The notes under the pieces are model-generated. The model made no database searches and had not been told where the DNA came from. It saw nothing but the letters and a program-made list of their open reading frames with translations. A stretch of 51,610 nt of DNA. Source: a virus. Positions 16,298 through 22,754 of the stretch are shown here, one piece after another; within the stretch, counting starts at the first letter, position 1, and each line of letters opens with the position of its first letter. A program made the translations under genes and the position numbers. The stretch is from IMG/VR virus record IMGVR_UViG_3300049617_000177, positions 1-51,610 of that record; one strand, given 5' to 3'.

Positions 16298-16439
16298 ATG
16301 AACTGTTTTTGACCTTATTGCAGATGGTGGTGGCATGAAAGTCGAAAGGCAAAGCTAGACGGACAGGAAGTAAAAAGCCTGAAACCGGAGGATTAGCGTA
16401 TTCCCAGTTCGAATCTGGGGAGGTTAAAAACAGTTCATT
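16297..16439 (+). ncRNA. Candidate structured RNA with tRNA-like T arm and a 20-bp closing helix
   Basis: Bases 16297-16316 pair with 16420-16439 over 20 positions (18 Watson-Crick, 2 G-U). Inside the 3' arm, CCCAG TTCGAAT CTGGG (16403-16419) is a canonical tRNA T arm, directly followed by GAGGTTA, which pairs with TGACCTT at 16310-16316 exactly as a 7-bp acceptor stem would. Between them lie 86 bases instead of about 42; they contain a short TGC/GCA stem (16319-16335) and a nested hairpin (CGG, CAGG with CCTG, CCG) but no normal anticodon arm. It could be an unusual tRNA-like RNA, a processed phage RNA, or a tRNA fragment captured at an attachment site. Strand is taken from the tRNA-like polarity. 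Confidence 0.5.
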
Positions 16440-16717
16440 GAGAGTGCAGCGTGGAAAGCTGTGGATATAAAAAACTAGAAGATACTTACCTGAAAAGGCG
16501 GACTGAGTAGCGTGACCCGCAAACGGCACAACCACTAGAGACACGCAGGAGCGGCAACTCCTTACTGTAAAATAAGCGTTCCTCCGTAAAGAAGGCCGGC
16601 GTTAAATAAAAAAGTATAGCCAGAGTCGCGCCTGGCCATCTCTCTTTATTACAAATGGGGTATGTATTGAAAACGATAAACGGAGTGCCGCAGTTTAAAG
16701 AAAATGGGAGATAAACA
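16440..16717. other. Non-coding stretch after the structured RNA
   Basis: About 280 bases without a convincing gene. It has small hairpins (AGGAG CGGCAA CTCCT near 16547-16562; GCCAG AGTCGCGC CTGGC at 16618-16635). The latter has TTTTTT nearby only when read on the minus strand, so it may end antisense transcription. A 19-codon frame (16655-16714) ends just before the next gene, whose ribosome site is GGGAGAT. It may be the 3' part of a longer untranslated RNA. Confidence 0.4.
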
Positions 16718-17227
16718 ATGAGTTTAAAAATACAAATCAACAGTGCTAAGATTAAGACATTCAAGCCATGCAAGGATAGATTTGATAATTGGCTTGAGCA
16801 TTACGACGGTTTCAATGGAGATATTTTAGAGTTTTTAGCTCTGGATAAGATCACAAATAAAGACAAGATCTGGGTATCTGTCAGAGTCTTGCCTGGAGAG
16901 CAGCTTGAATACTTTGCGATAGATTCAGCATTTGCGGCGACGGGATATGCTGCTGCTTATGCTGCTGCTGCTACTACTTATGCTGCTGCTGCTGCTACTA
17001 CTTATGCTGATGCTGCTGCTGCTGCTGCTACTACTTATGCTGCTGCTGCTTATGCTGCTGATGCTGCTGCTTATGCTGCTGCTGATGCTGCTGCTTATGC
17101 TGCTGCTACTTATGCTGCTGCTGCTGCTGCTGCTACTGCTACTACTTATGCTGATGCTGCTGCTTATGCTGCTGCTGAAAGATCTCGCCAAGTGGACTGT
17201 TTGGACTATCTGATTAGGAATGCATGA
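16718..17227 (+). CDS. Phage protein with long alanine/tyrosine repeat
   Basis: 169 residues. The first 76 form a compact domain (FKPCKDRFDNWLEHYDGFNG, ILEFLALDKITNKDKIWVSV, RVLPGEQLEYFAIDSA). Then about 77 residues consist almost only of Ala with periodic Tyr, Asp and Thr, encoded by GCT runs, and the chain ends ERSRQVDCLDYLIRNA. This domain-plus-Ala-repeat layout occurs in many phages with repeat number varying between strains; function is unknown. The repeat should form a long helix with Tyr spaced every four to five residues. The next tiny gene overlaps its stop by ATGA. Confidence 0.7.
   Translation: MSLKIQINSAKIKTFKPCKDRFDNWLEHYDGFNGDILEFLALDKITNKDKIWVSVRVLPGEQLEYFAIDSAFAATGYAAAYAAAATTYAAAAATTYADAAAAAATTYAAAAYAADAAAYAAADAAAYAAATYAAAAAAATATTYADAAAYAAAERSRQVDCLDYLIRNA
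16946..17176 (+). repeat. GCT microsatellite coding for Ala repeats
   Basis: 231 bases built from TAT (GCT)n with interspersed ACT and GAT codons. All units keep the reading frame. Unit lengths are irregular, as expected from slipped-strand expansion and contraction. Assemblies of such repeats are often collapsed, so the length should be treated as approximate. Confidence 0.9.
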
Positions 17228-17310
17228 TGGAAGGCATTCAAGGCGTAATCTTAGTTATATGTATGGGGCTATTTGTGAATGCTGTCTGTAGATGGATGGA
17301 TAGAGTATGA
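17224..17310 (+). CDS. Tiny single-span membrane peptide
   Basis: 28 codons starting at ATG 17224, overlapping the previous stop as ATGA. The peptide reads MMEGIQGVILVICMGLFVNA followed by VCRWMDRV: one hydrophobic span with a basic C-terminal end. No family is recognisable. The overlap favours a real, translationally coupled gene. It resembles the 21-residue peptide at 40993-41058 (G-L-x-V-x-x-x-C). Confidence 0.45.
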   Translation: MMEGIQGVILVICMGLFVNAVCRWMDRV

Positions 17311-17341
17311 CTTCTGACCCTAAAGAAAGCCCGAGAGAGTT

Positions 17342-18043
17342 ATGAAGTACGGATGGGAAATTGCAGATGAGGTTCAGCGATTTGTTGGAAACTCGGCGGA
17401 TGTTAAATTTGTTGAAGCTGAGGCCTACGAAGCCGTCAAAGCGGAGTGCGCGATTCTCAGAGAGGCCAATGACAATTGTATTTCAAGAGGGCTTCATGAA
17501 AGCCGAATGCAGGCCATTGAGGAAGAAAACGCCGCCCTCAAATCAGACTACGGCACTTGTGATGCTGAACGAGACACACTCAAAGCTGAAGTGGAGAGAT
17601 TGAAATCTAAATGGGAGCAAGAACAAGATTTGCTTGGTGAATGCTTATTCAACCATGCACAAAAATTGACTAAATGTCAGGAACTCCGCGAACAAGTTGA
17701 ATTTGAGCAATCCGTCGTGCGCGAACGAGAGTCGATGAATGCGCTGCACTTGCGAAAATTGAAGCAGCTTGAGGATGAGACGGATAAGCTCCGCGCTGAA
17801 GTGGAGCGGTTGAAGACGTGTGATGAAACCCTCGCTGTCATTCTTGCAAAATTAAATAAGCGCACGCAAAGAAACGCAGAACTCCGCGAGCACGGCAAGG
17901 CTTTGTATGATGCGCTGAAATCGGAGTGCTGTTGCACTGGAGAAACAGAGTGCGTTGGCGGTATAATTAAGCCTATTTTATGCGATGCTTGCGAAGCCCT
18001 CGCGCTTCACGGGAAGTTTTTTGTGGAAGGTGGTGGGGAGTGA
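17342..18043 (+). CDS. Coiled-coil protein with Cys-rich C-terminus
   Basis: 233 residues, not recognised. Residues about 25-190 are heptad-rich coiled coil (EEENAALKSDYGTCDAERDT, LKAEVERLK twice, ELREQVEFEQSVVRERES). Near the C-terminus CCCTGETECVGGIIKPILC followed by DAC gives five to six Cys that could bind zinc. KAEVERLK and RAEVERLK, about 75 residues apart, suggest an internal duplication. It overlaps the methyltransferase start. Such proteins are common in phage accessory regions; no activity can be inferred. Confidence 0.7.
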   Translation: MKYGWEIADEVQRFVGNSADVKFVEAEAYEAVKAECAILREANDNCISRGLHESRMQAIEEENAALKSDYGTCDAERDTLKAEVERLKSKWEQEQDLLGECLFNHAQKLTKCQELREQVEFEQSVVRERESMNALHLRKLKQLEDETDKLRAEVERLKTCDETLAVILAKLNKRTQRNAELREHGKALYDALKSECCCTGETECVGGIIKPILCDACEALALHGKFFVEGGGE

Positions 18044-18486
18044 GCTTTGAAACTGGGAATAAGGATGGAAAGCATTATTGGCTTACGCCGCCTGAGCTTA
18101 TGGAGGCTCTACAGCTTGAATTCAAGTTTGATTTCGATCCATGTCCATATCCTCAGCCTATTGGATTTGATGGCTTAACAACCGATTGGGGCCAATCGAA
18201 TTGGGTAAACCCTCCATTTGGATCCATCATGCATGAAGGAAAGAAGAAGGGTCCTACTGCATGGGCCAGAAAAGCGATTGCAGAGGCCAACAAGGGTAAG
18301 GATGTAGTTTTTGTCTATCCTATTGATAAATGGGTTTTAATGCTTATTGAAAGGGCCAGTGAAGTGAGAAACTTAAAAGATGTAAAATGGTGCGCGACTG
18401 AAGATGGATCCAGCGGTCCAGGCATAGGCCGACATGTTGGGATGTTCGTTTTGCGTGGCCATCGTGAAGGGACTGCCTCGAAATGA
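18040..18486 (+). CDS. Phage DNA N6-adenine methyltransferase (Dam type)
   Basis: 148 residues from GTG 18040, overlapping the previous stop as GTGA, with GGAAGGTGG upstream; a longer frame from 17980 would add residues shadowing the upstream gene. Motifs of the phage DNA N-6-adenine-methyltransferase family: YWLTPPELMEALQLEF, FDFDPCPYP (residues 31-38), WGQSNWVNPPFG with the catalytic NPPF (57-60), and GKDVVFVYPIDKW. It would methylate adenine in phage DNA, often protecting it from host restriction. No partner endonuclease is nearby. Confidence 0.85.
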   Translation: MSFETGNKDGKHYWLTPPELMEALQLEFKFDFDPCPYPQPIGFDGLTTDWGQSNWVNPPFGSIMHEGKKKGPTAWARKAIAEANKGKDVVFVYPIDKWVLMLIERASEVRNLKDVKWCATEDGSSGPGIGRHVGMFVLRGHREGTASK

Positions 18487-18578
18487 ATCAATATGTCTAT
18501 TACAATTATATAAGAGATGAGATTTGGATTGGCTTTGATTCGCAATGGGAAGGGCTTTTATTGCTTGGCAGACTTTAA
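18483..18578 (+). CDS. 31-residue small protein
   Basis: ATG 18483 overlaps the methyltransferase stop as ATGA and the frame ends at TAA 18576. The peptide is aromatic-rich (MNQYVYYNYIRDEIWIGFDS then QWEGLLLLGRL) and resembles no family I can name. The coupling overlap and the compact-fold-like composition support it being real, but it is short. Confidence 0.45.
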   Translation: MNQYVYYNYIRDEIWIGFDSQWEGLLLLGRL

Positions 18579-18614
18579 AATAATTCATTATTTACTTGAT
18601 TTTGTGCCACATAA

Positions 18615-18632
18615 TTGATATTCTTATATCAA
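18615..18632 (+). promoter_or_regulatory. Dyad upstream of the 53-residue gene
   Basis: TTGATAT and ATATCAA are perfect inverted arms around TCTT, ending two bases before the ribosome site AAGGCGG (18634-18640) of the gene starting at 18647. It could be a protein-binding operator or a 5' RNA hairpin. Confidence 0.45.
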
Positions 18633-18646
18633 CAAGGCGGTACAAG

Positions 18647-18808
18647 ATGGAATTCAGCAAAAAAGAAATTAAACTAATGATCAGCATTCTAAATGACGAG
18701 CGAAACAATCTCATGATGTCCACTCCTGAAACTAAAAAAGATTTAAAGGCAGTTCAAAAGGCGATCATTGCTATTGAATCATTGCTGGAAAAATTGGAGG
18801 CAAAATGA
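18647..18808 (+). CDS. 53-residue helical protein
   Basis: The start is ATG 18647 behind AAGGCGG; an upstream in-frame start at 18596 has no ribosome site and would include the dyad. The protein is charged and helical (MEFSKKEIKLMISILNDERN, KKDLKAVQKAIIAIESLLEK) and looks like a small two-helix hairpin. No family is recognised. It overlaps the next gene by ATGA, so it heads a coupled chain of small genes running to 20128. Confidence 0.65.
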   Translation: MEFSKKEIKLMISILNDERNNLMMSTPETKKDLKAVQKAIIAIESLLEKLEAK

Positions 18809-19269
18809 ACAAAAGAATACTGGGTTTTGTAAGATGGTACGATGAAAAAGGAGACGATGGTATTTTGCAAGATTTCGAGGGAAACGAATACTATTTCAAT
18901 TCGTGGTCGTTTCCAAAAACGAAGTATCGAGTTACTGGTACTTGTAAAATCACCGGGAAACAAAAGACAGTTATGACTAGATATTATCCTGGATTATTTT
19001 TGTCTTATACGATTGTCAAAGACAATATGTGTATGAAAATAGACCACGACACTCCTGTAGAGTTTGAACAGGCTAAGGGCATAGATCAACGCTGGGCTGT
19101 CTCTATAACTTTGAAACCAGAGCTTATTGAAGATGTTCTTAGTCACCATATTGAGTGTTCTTTGGACTATCAGGAGAGTTTACAGTTCGATCCTATGAGA
19201 GTGATGAGACTCGCGTATGTAGATAAATCTTTGGACAGGCTTATAGGAAAGGTTTGGGGTGACCAATGA
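18805..19269 (+). CDS. Protein with cold-shock-like N-terminus
   Basis: 154 residues. The first 35 residues, ILGFVRWYDEKGDDGILQDF and EGNEYYFNSWSF, resemble a cold-shock/OB start (G-x-V-x-W-x-x-x-K-G-x-G-x-I) without full RNP motifs. The remainder (VTGTCKITGKQKTVMTRYYP, DQRWAVSITLKPELIEDVL) is unassigned. A nucleic-acid-binding role is a weak inference. ATGA overlaps occur on both ends. Confidence 0.55.
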   Translation: MNKRILGFVRWYDEKGDDGILQDFEGNEYYFNSWSFPKTKYRVTGTCKITGKQKTVMTRYYPGLFLSYTIVKDNMCMKIDHDTPVEFEQAKGIDQRWAVSITLKPELIEDVLSHHIECSLDYQESLQFDPMRVMRLAYVDKSLDRLIGKVWGDQ

Positions 19270-19430
19270 AACAGTATGTAGCTATATACAAAACGACAGG
19301 GGAGTTGGTTTTAGTAAACTCAACGATTCTATGTTCTGAGGTTGAATTTCAAGTCGGCGATAAGGTATTTTTATATTTGATGGCCGAACTTGGCGGACAA
19401 TCGAACTTTGAAATAATCGGGGATTTCTAA
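19266..19430 (+). CDS. 54-residue beta-rich small protein
   Basis: ATG 19266 overlaps the previous stop as ATGA; the stop TAA 19428-19430 shares its last base with the next ATG. The protein reads MKQYVAIYKTTGELVLVNST and ends GGQSNFEIIGDF. A run of short beta strands with VEFQVGDKVFLYLMAEL in the middle suggests a small barrel-like fold. Not assigned to a family. Confidence 0.55.
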   Translation: MKQYVAIYKTTGELVLVNSTILCSEVEFQVGDKVFLYLMAELGGQSNFEIIGDF

Positions 19431-19612
19431 TGAAGCGCAAGGCAGGACGCCCAAGGCTGGGCAAGCAAAACAAAGTGCATGTTTCAATCAGGCTCGAACC
19501 AAAAGTTCGGGCTAAACTTATTGCTGATCACGGCTCAGTTCAAAAATGGATTGATTCTATGATTGGTAGTCTTTGTTGGACGGCCATTCCTGACAAAAAT
19601 GTGAAAGATTGA
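19430..19612 (+). CDS. Small DNA-binding-type protein (AT-hook-like start, ribbon-helix-helix-like)
   Basis: 60 residues. KRKAGRPRLGKQNK contains an AT-hook-like GRPR core in a basic stretch, followed by VHVSIRLEPKVRAKLIADHG and SVQKWIDSMI, a strand-helix-helix pattern as in ribbon-helix-helix repressors. It would bind DNA as a dimer. Its target is unknown; dyads at 18615 and elsewhere are candidates. Confidence 0.55.
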   Translation: MKRKAGRPRLGKQNKVHVSIRLEPKVRAKLIADHGSVQKWIDSMIGSLCWTAIPDKNVKD

Positions 19613-19623
19613 GGATTATTGGT

Positions 19624-19686
19624 ATGGGAAACGTGACGGCCGTTAATTGGAAGCATATTGAAGATCAAAGGACGGCCACCAAATGA
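19624..19686 (+). CDS. Possible 20-residue leader peptide
   Basis: ATG 19624 to TGA 19684-19686, overlapping the next start as ATGA: MGNVTAVNWKHIEDQRTATK. The ribosome site is weak (GAGG about ten bases upstream). It may only serve to couple translation of the next gene. Low confidence. Confidence 0.3.
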   Translation: MGNVTAVNWKHIEDQRTATK

Positions 19687-19958
19687 ACTGTCCATACTGC
19701 CACAGGGTTTTAACTAAAGACGTGCTCGCGAACAAGAAGAGAATAGCTAAAAAGAATAAGCAAGACGGGCTCAGGTTAGCCCAGGCTAATGGTAAGCATA
19801 TCGGAAGGCCGCGCAAGGCCCAGCCAAAGGCGGTCTTAATGTGGCGAAGCCTCGGACGCTCTTATGCTGAAATAGCCAAAGAGTTGGGATGTTCTACAGG
19901 TGCCGTTCGATACGCAATTGGCAATCCTCTAGAAGCAGCAAATGAGGATGAGAAGTGA
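19683..19958 (+). CDS. Orphan recombinase-type helix-turn-helix protein with N-terminal CPYC
   Basis: 91 residues. It begins MNCPYCHRVL, a possible half zinc knuckle, then a basic helix, then ANGKHIGRPRKAQPKAVLMW and SYAEIAKELGCSTGAVRYAI, which is the C-terminal DNA-binding tail of serine recombinases (GRP motif plus helix-turn-helix). The catalytic domain is absent, so this is a stand-alone binding protein, probably a regulator. The next gene starts at GTG 19955 inside its stop. Confidence 0.6.
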   Translation: MNCPYCHRVLTKDVLANKKRIAKKNKQDGLRLAQANGKHIGRPRKAQPKAVLMWRSLGRSYAEIAKELGCSTGAVRYAIGNPLEAANEDEK

Positions 19959-20128
19959 TTAAATGGATTATGAGTTGGAATGGAATATTCTGGTTTAGAA
20001 TATTTGGCATTGGACTCCATATTAAAGACACCACTAAGCACAGACTTTATTTCAGCGAGCGGAATGGATATGTTAAGCGCCTCGTTGTCGGAAAATATTC
20101 GATTCGATACTTAGGTATTGCGTTCTAA
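19955..20128 (+). CDS. 57-residue phage protein of unknown function
   Basis: GTG 19955 overlaps the previous stop as GTGA. The sequence is aromatic and basic: IKWIMSWNGIFWFRIFGIGL, HIKDTTKHRLYFSERNGYVK and LVVGKYSIRYLGIAF. The 'G-x-G-L-x-I-K-D ... H-R-L-x-F-S-E-R' pattern is one I associate with a small conserved phage family without known function. Its stop overlaps the convergent gene's stop by three to four bases. Confidence 0.6.
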   Translation: MIKWIMSWNGIFWFRIFGIGLHIKDTTKHRLYFSERNGYVKRLVVGKYSIRYLGIAF

Positions 20129-20466
20129 ACCGGCGTTGCCGAGTAAATCTCTTGAACTTTTTTCCAAAATGACGGATCGCTCTCAGAATAATTCTTAAGT
20201 GCTTGTACTTTGGCTGCGTCCCATCTTTCCTGATCCACGCCTGGCGTTTCCATGTCCTCGGGGTATAAAATAGCTTTAGGGTCCTGGTTCATATCCTCAG
20301 GGGATAATTTCCCCGGTCCTGTTGGTTCTTTGGACACATCTGGATCAACATCAGGGGCTGCTGCTGGAGGCGCCTGCGGATCGTCCTCTTGTTTTTGCCC
20401 AGGATAGGTGTTATCCATTCCGACGTCACTTATGTCTGAAGAAATCTCTTTCATTGTTCTTGTCAT
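20125..20466 (-). CDS. Acidic, proline-rich protein, unknown
   Basis: 113 residues. The middle is disordered and rich in Pro/Asp (DDPQAPPAAAPDVDPDVSKE), and the C-terminus is helical (QERWDAAKVQALKNYSESDP, SFWKKVQEIYSATPV). It lies between the portal gene and the plus-strand island but is transcribed with neither for certain. Perhaps a head-gene leftover, as it shares the portal strand. A second ATG at 20454 is possible. Confidence 0.55.
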   Translation of the reverse strand: MTRTMKEISSDISDVGMDNTYPGQKQEDDPQAPPAAAPDVDPDVSKEPTGPGKLSPEDMNQDPKAILYPEDMETPGVDQERWDAAKVQALKNYSESDPSFWKKVQEIYSATPV

Positions 20467-20550
20467 GTAAATAATATTAATGCCAAAGACTACCTAATGG
20501 AAAGGAAAATTTAATGTTGCGCTTCCGACCAATTTTGATAATGGAATAAT

Positions 20551-20715
20551 ATGAAACGAATCAAATACCTAGAACGCGATAAAAATCTTGAAGTTGTAAC
20601 CCTACGCTGGCCTAAAAAGCTCAAGCGAAAAGCTGAGCGTGATGCCTCGAAAAAAGGTGTGAGCCTTAATCGTTGGGTTGAGACTCTGATTCATCAGCGT
20701 GTGGATCACCGTTAG
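20551..20715 (+). CDS. Ribbon-helix-helix protein, 54 residues
   Basis: ATG 20551 to TAG 20713. The sequence LEVVTLRWPKKLKRKAERDA with SKKGVSLNRWVETLIHQRV is a classic strand-helix-helix (Arc/HicB-like): the VTLRW strand, then a basic helix, then the 'S-L-N-R-W' second helix. It would dimerise and bind DNA. Its last 50 bases overlap the 3' end of the convergent portal gene. It is too small for most gene callers but well supported by the motif. Confidence 0.65.
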   Translation: MKRIKYLERDKNLEVVTLRWPKKLKRKAERDASKKGVSLNRWVETLIHQRVDHR

Positions 20716-22234
20716 GATCCATCATTGGCTCTGGCGGTTTGATCGGAGTTGTTCGCGGCTCATAACCCATTTTTTCACGAGTCGTATTTAAATCATTTAG
20801 GTCTTGCATATCAATTGCACCAATGTTGACGCCCTTCTCGACCATTTCCATTTCTTTTTCGCGCTCATCTTGGCTGAGCTCTCGTTTTTGGAAACTGCCA
20901 AGCCCGTCCTTCTCCCAAGCCGAGCGTGGGAAATTGTAGGCGATCATTTCAAATATCAATTGCTGCAAAAGAATGTGTTCTAAGCCAGCGTTGATGCCAT
21001 CGCAAATTTTATCAAATGTCCTAGCATGCTGCTCACCAAGCGTAAAGTTGCCACCGCCATCGCCTGTTCCAAAAATAAGCGACGGCACAAGTAGAGATCG
21101 CATCAAAGACTTATTGCAGAAATCAAGAGTAGCAATAAAGTCAGCAGCGTTTGATGCCTGTGGCATGATGTCCACTTCGTAAATCTGCCCCTTTTTACCA
21201 GGCAAAATAATGCTTGAATCGTTGTGAATATTCCTAAAAGCATCACGAGCAGCAACGTCGGCACGTATGCCGACTTTTGTACCCTTTGCATTTACTCCTT
21301 GCTGGACTTTTGAGGGATCTTGGATTGTGGTGTTTGGATCGGCAAATACAATTGGGAGGGGCGTGCCTTTCCTGTCAAGAGCGATTGCAAGCATGCGAAG
21401 GACTTCGTCTTTGACCACGTAGTACTTGTAGGCCCTTCGGAGCAAGGATCGACCATAAGGGTTTCCAAACTTTCCTTGGGCGTCGAAAGCATAGTGGATG
21501 CACTTTTGCTTTGGAATTCTGATTGAGAGATAGTTGAACGTGTTTGCTGTACGCATGGGGAACGGCAAGTCTCCCATTTTGGCGAAGACATCGGGCCTAG
21601 AAGAATCAGTAAATCCAAACCCACCGCTAATAGGGCCACCAAAGAAACCAACACCTTGAGAGAGCACTTGCGGATTATAGTTTCGCTGATATTGCAAGAT
21701 CCCATCGTAAGTAATTTCACCAGTCCGATCGGTTTCGAAGAGGACTGTTGAGGGGGGCAAGGGGATGAGTCTTTTGGGAACAAAACCTTTTTCGGTATTT
21801 GCCCAGACTTTTTCTTGGACGCAGAAGCCCGACCACGACGCGGATAAGAGCTCTTTGATTGCATTAAACCAACCTCCTTGAATATCTTCCAAAACTAGAT
21901 TTACCCATTTGGTAATTTCTTCAGAGGGATGCTGGTATCGACCCAAGCGCGCGGCTAAACACGTAGTTAGAAAATCAACACCTGAACCAATCGTGTCGTC
22001 TGTGTCGACCATTCGTTTAAATGTCTCAACCGATACGCTCGATGGGTTTTGAATGAATCGATAAAATTGATTAAATAATGCCGGGATCGGAGTTCCGCGC
22101 GAAGTCTCAAGATCTTTGAGATTTTCAATCTCCACATGGCGAGCATAAAGCATCGTTTCTAATTCATACGATGCCGTGTCCTCTTCAGAACCGTCCACTT
22201 GATCCGTGGACGAGGTTTCACCTTTATCGCGCAT
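20666..22234 (-). CDS. Portal protein, Mu gp29 type (DUF935-like)
   Basis: 522 residues. Core segments of the Mu gp29 portal family: TFKRMVDTDDTIGSGVDFLT, NAIKELLSASWSGFCVQEKV, FVPKRLIPLPPSTVLFETDR, NPYGRSLLRRAYKYYVVKDE and LRMLAIALDRKGTPLPIVFA. The portal dodecamer is the DNA entry vertex. The N-terminus is acidic and the C-terminus Pro-rich with MMDPNGDPHADESESQPND. In Mu the gpF gene follows directly; here the 4.5-kb plus-strand island intervenes. The start overlaps the RmlC gene by 11 bases. Confidence 0.88.
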   Translation of the reverse strand: MRDKGETSSTDQVDGSEEDTASYELETMLYARHVEIENLKDLETSRGTPIPALFNQFYRFIQNPSSVSVETFKRMVDTDDTIGSGVDFLTTCLAARLGRYQHPSEEITKWVNLVLEDIQGGWFNAIKELLSASWSGFCVQEKVWANTEKGFVPKRLIPLPPSTVLFETDRTGEITYDGILQYQRNYNPQVLSQGVGFFGGPISGGFGFTDSSRPDVFAKMGDLPFPMRTANTFNYLSIRIPKQKCIHYAFDAQGKFGNPYGRSLLRRAYKYYVVKDEVLRMLAIALDRKGTPLPIVFADPNTTIQDPSKVQQGVNAKGTKVGIRADVAARDAFRNIHNDSSIILPGKKGQIYEVDIMPQASNAADFIATLDFCNKSLMRSLLVPSLIFGTGDGGGNFTLGEQHARTFDKICDGINAGLEHILLQQLIFEMIAYNFPRSAWEKDGLGSFQKRELSQDEREKEMEMVEKGVNIGAIDMQDLNDLNTTREKMGYEPRTTPIKPPEPMMDPNGDPHADESESQPND

Positions 22235-22754
22235 TGAAATCCTTCAAAAGTGGGAGTTGACGATCTTTATCACTAATTATTATGTCAGGCTCATTCTTAT
22301 TTGCCCACATAATATCTAGAGCCGGATCGTTCCACCGAACTCCACAATCTGATTTTGCATCATACAGCGTCGTGCATTTGTAATAAACAAGAGCGTCGGG
22401 GGTCATTGTCTGATAGCCATGTAAATATCCTGGCGGAATGTAAAGAGCTTGTCCAGGATTCGCGAGTATCGCTTTCACATGTTTGCCTGTACGCGGATCC
22501 ACTGCCACATCAAGAATTGCACCTTTCAAACAGCGCACAAGTTTTCCTTGCGGACTTGAGGTCTGCATGTGAAGTCCTCGAGTGGTGAAGCGTTGCTTGT
22601 TGATGACAAAGTTGTCTTGCGGCCACCAAATTGGCAGACCATGGTCATAATAAACTTTTTCGTTGAACGACTCTTCGAACATTCCACGCCCGTCCCAGTG
22701 GCAAATGGATTCGATCAACTTAACACCTGATAATTCTAATTCTGTGACTTTCAT
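22224..22754 (-). CDS. rmlC: dTDP-4-dehydrorhamnose 3,5-epimerase (RmlC type)
   Basis: 176 residues from ATG 22754 (ATGA overlap with the kinase gene). Hallmarks of RmlC cupins: DGRGMFEESFNEK, QDNFVINKQRFTTRGLHMQ with the active-site His62, GKLVRCLKGAILDVAVDPR, LYIPPGYLHGYQTM and YKCTTLYDAKSDCGVRWNDP followed by LDIMW. The enzyme epimerises dTDP-4-keto-6-deoxyglucose at C3 and C5 on the way to rhamnose. RmlA and RmlB are absent, so substrate would come from the host. A related 3- or 5-epimerase for another deoxysugar is possible. Confidence 0.88.
   Translation of the reverse strand: MKVTELELSGVKLIESICHWDGRGMFEESFNEKVYYDHGLPIWWPQDNFVINKQRFTTRGLHMQTSSPQGKLVRCLKGAILDVAVDPRTGKHVKAILANPGQALYIPPGYLHGYQTMTPDALVYYKCTTLYDAKSDCGVRWNDPALDIMWANKNEPDIIISDKDRQLPLLKDFNAR

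Noticed and set aside
16310-16427. Ordinary tRNA gene
   Set aside because: Acceptor stem and T arm are perfect, but the interior is 86 bases and no 5-bp anticodon stem with a 7-base loop could be found, so it is listed only as a candidate tRNA-like RNA.
16403-16427. tRNA-derived phage attachment site
   Set aside because: The T arm plus acceptor end looks like an att core in a tRNA gene, but no integrase is recognisable anywhere and the 5' half of a matching stem is also present.
16655-16714. 19-codon gene before the Ala-repeat protein
   Set aside because: No ribosome site and no recognisable features; it ends four bases before the next ATG and is more likely leader sequence.
16925-17191. 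Ser/Ile-rich minus-strand protein opposite the Ala repeat
   Set aside because: It is the mirror reading of the GCT repeat and has no ribosome site or non-repeat sequence.
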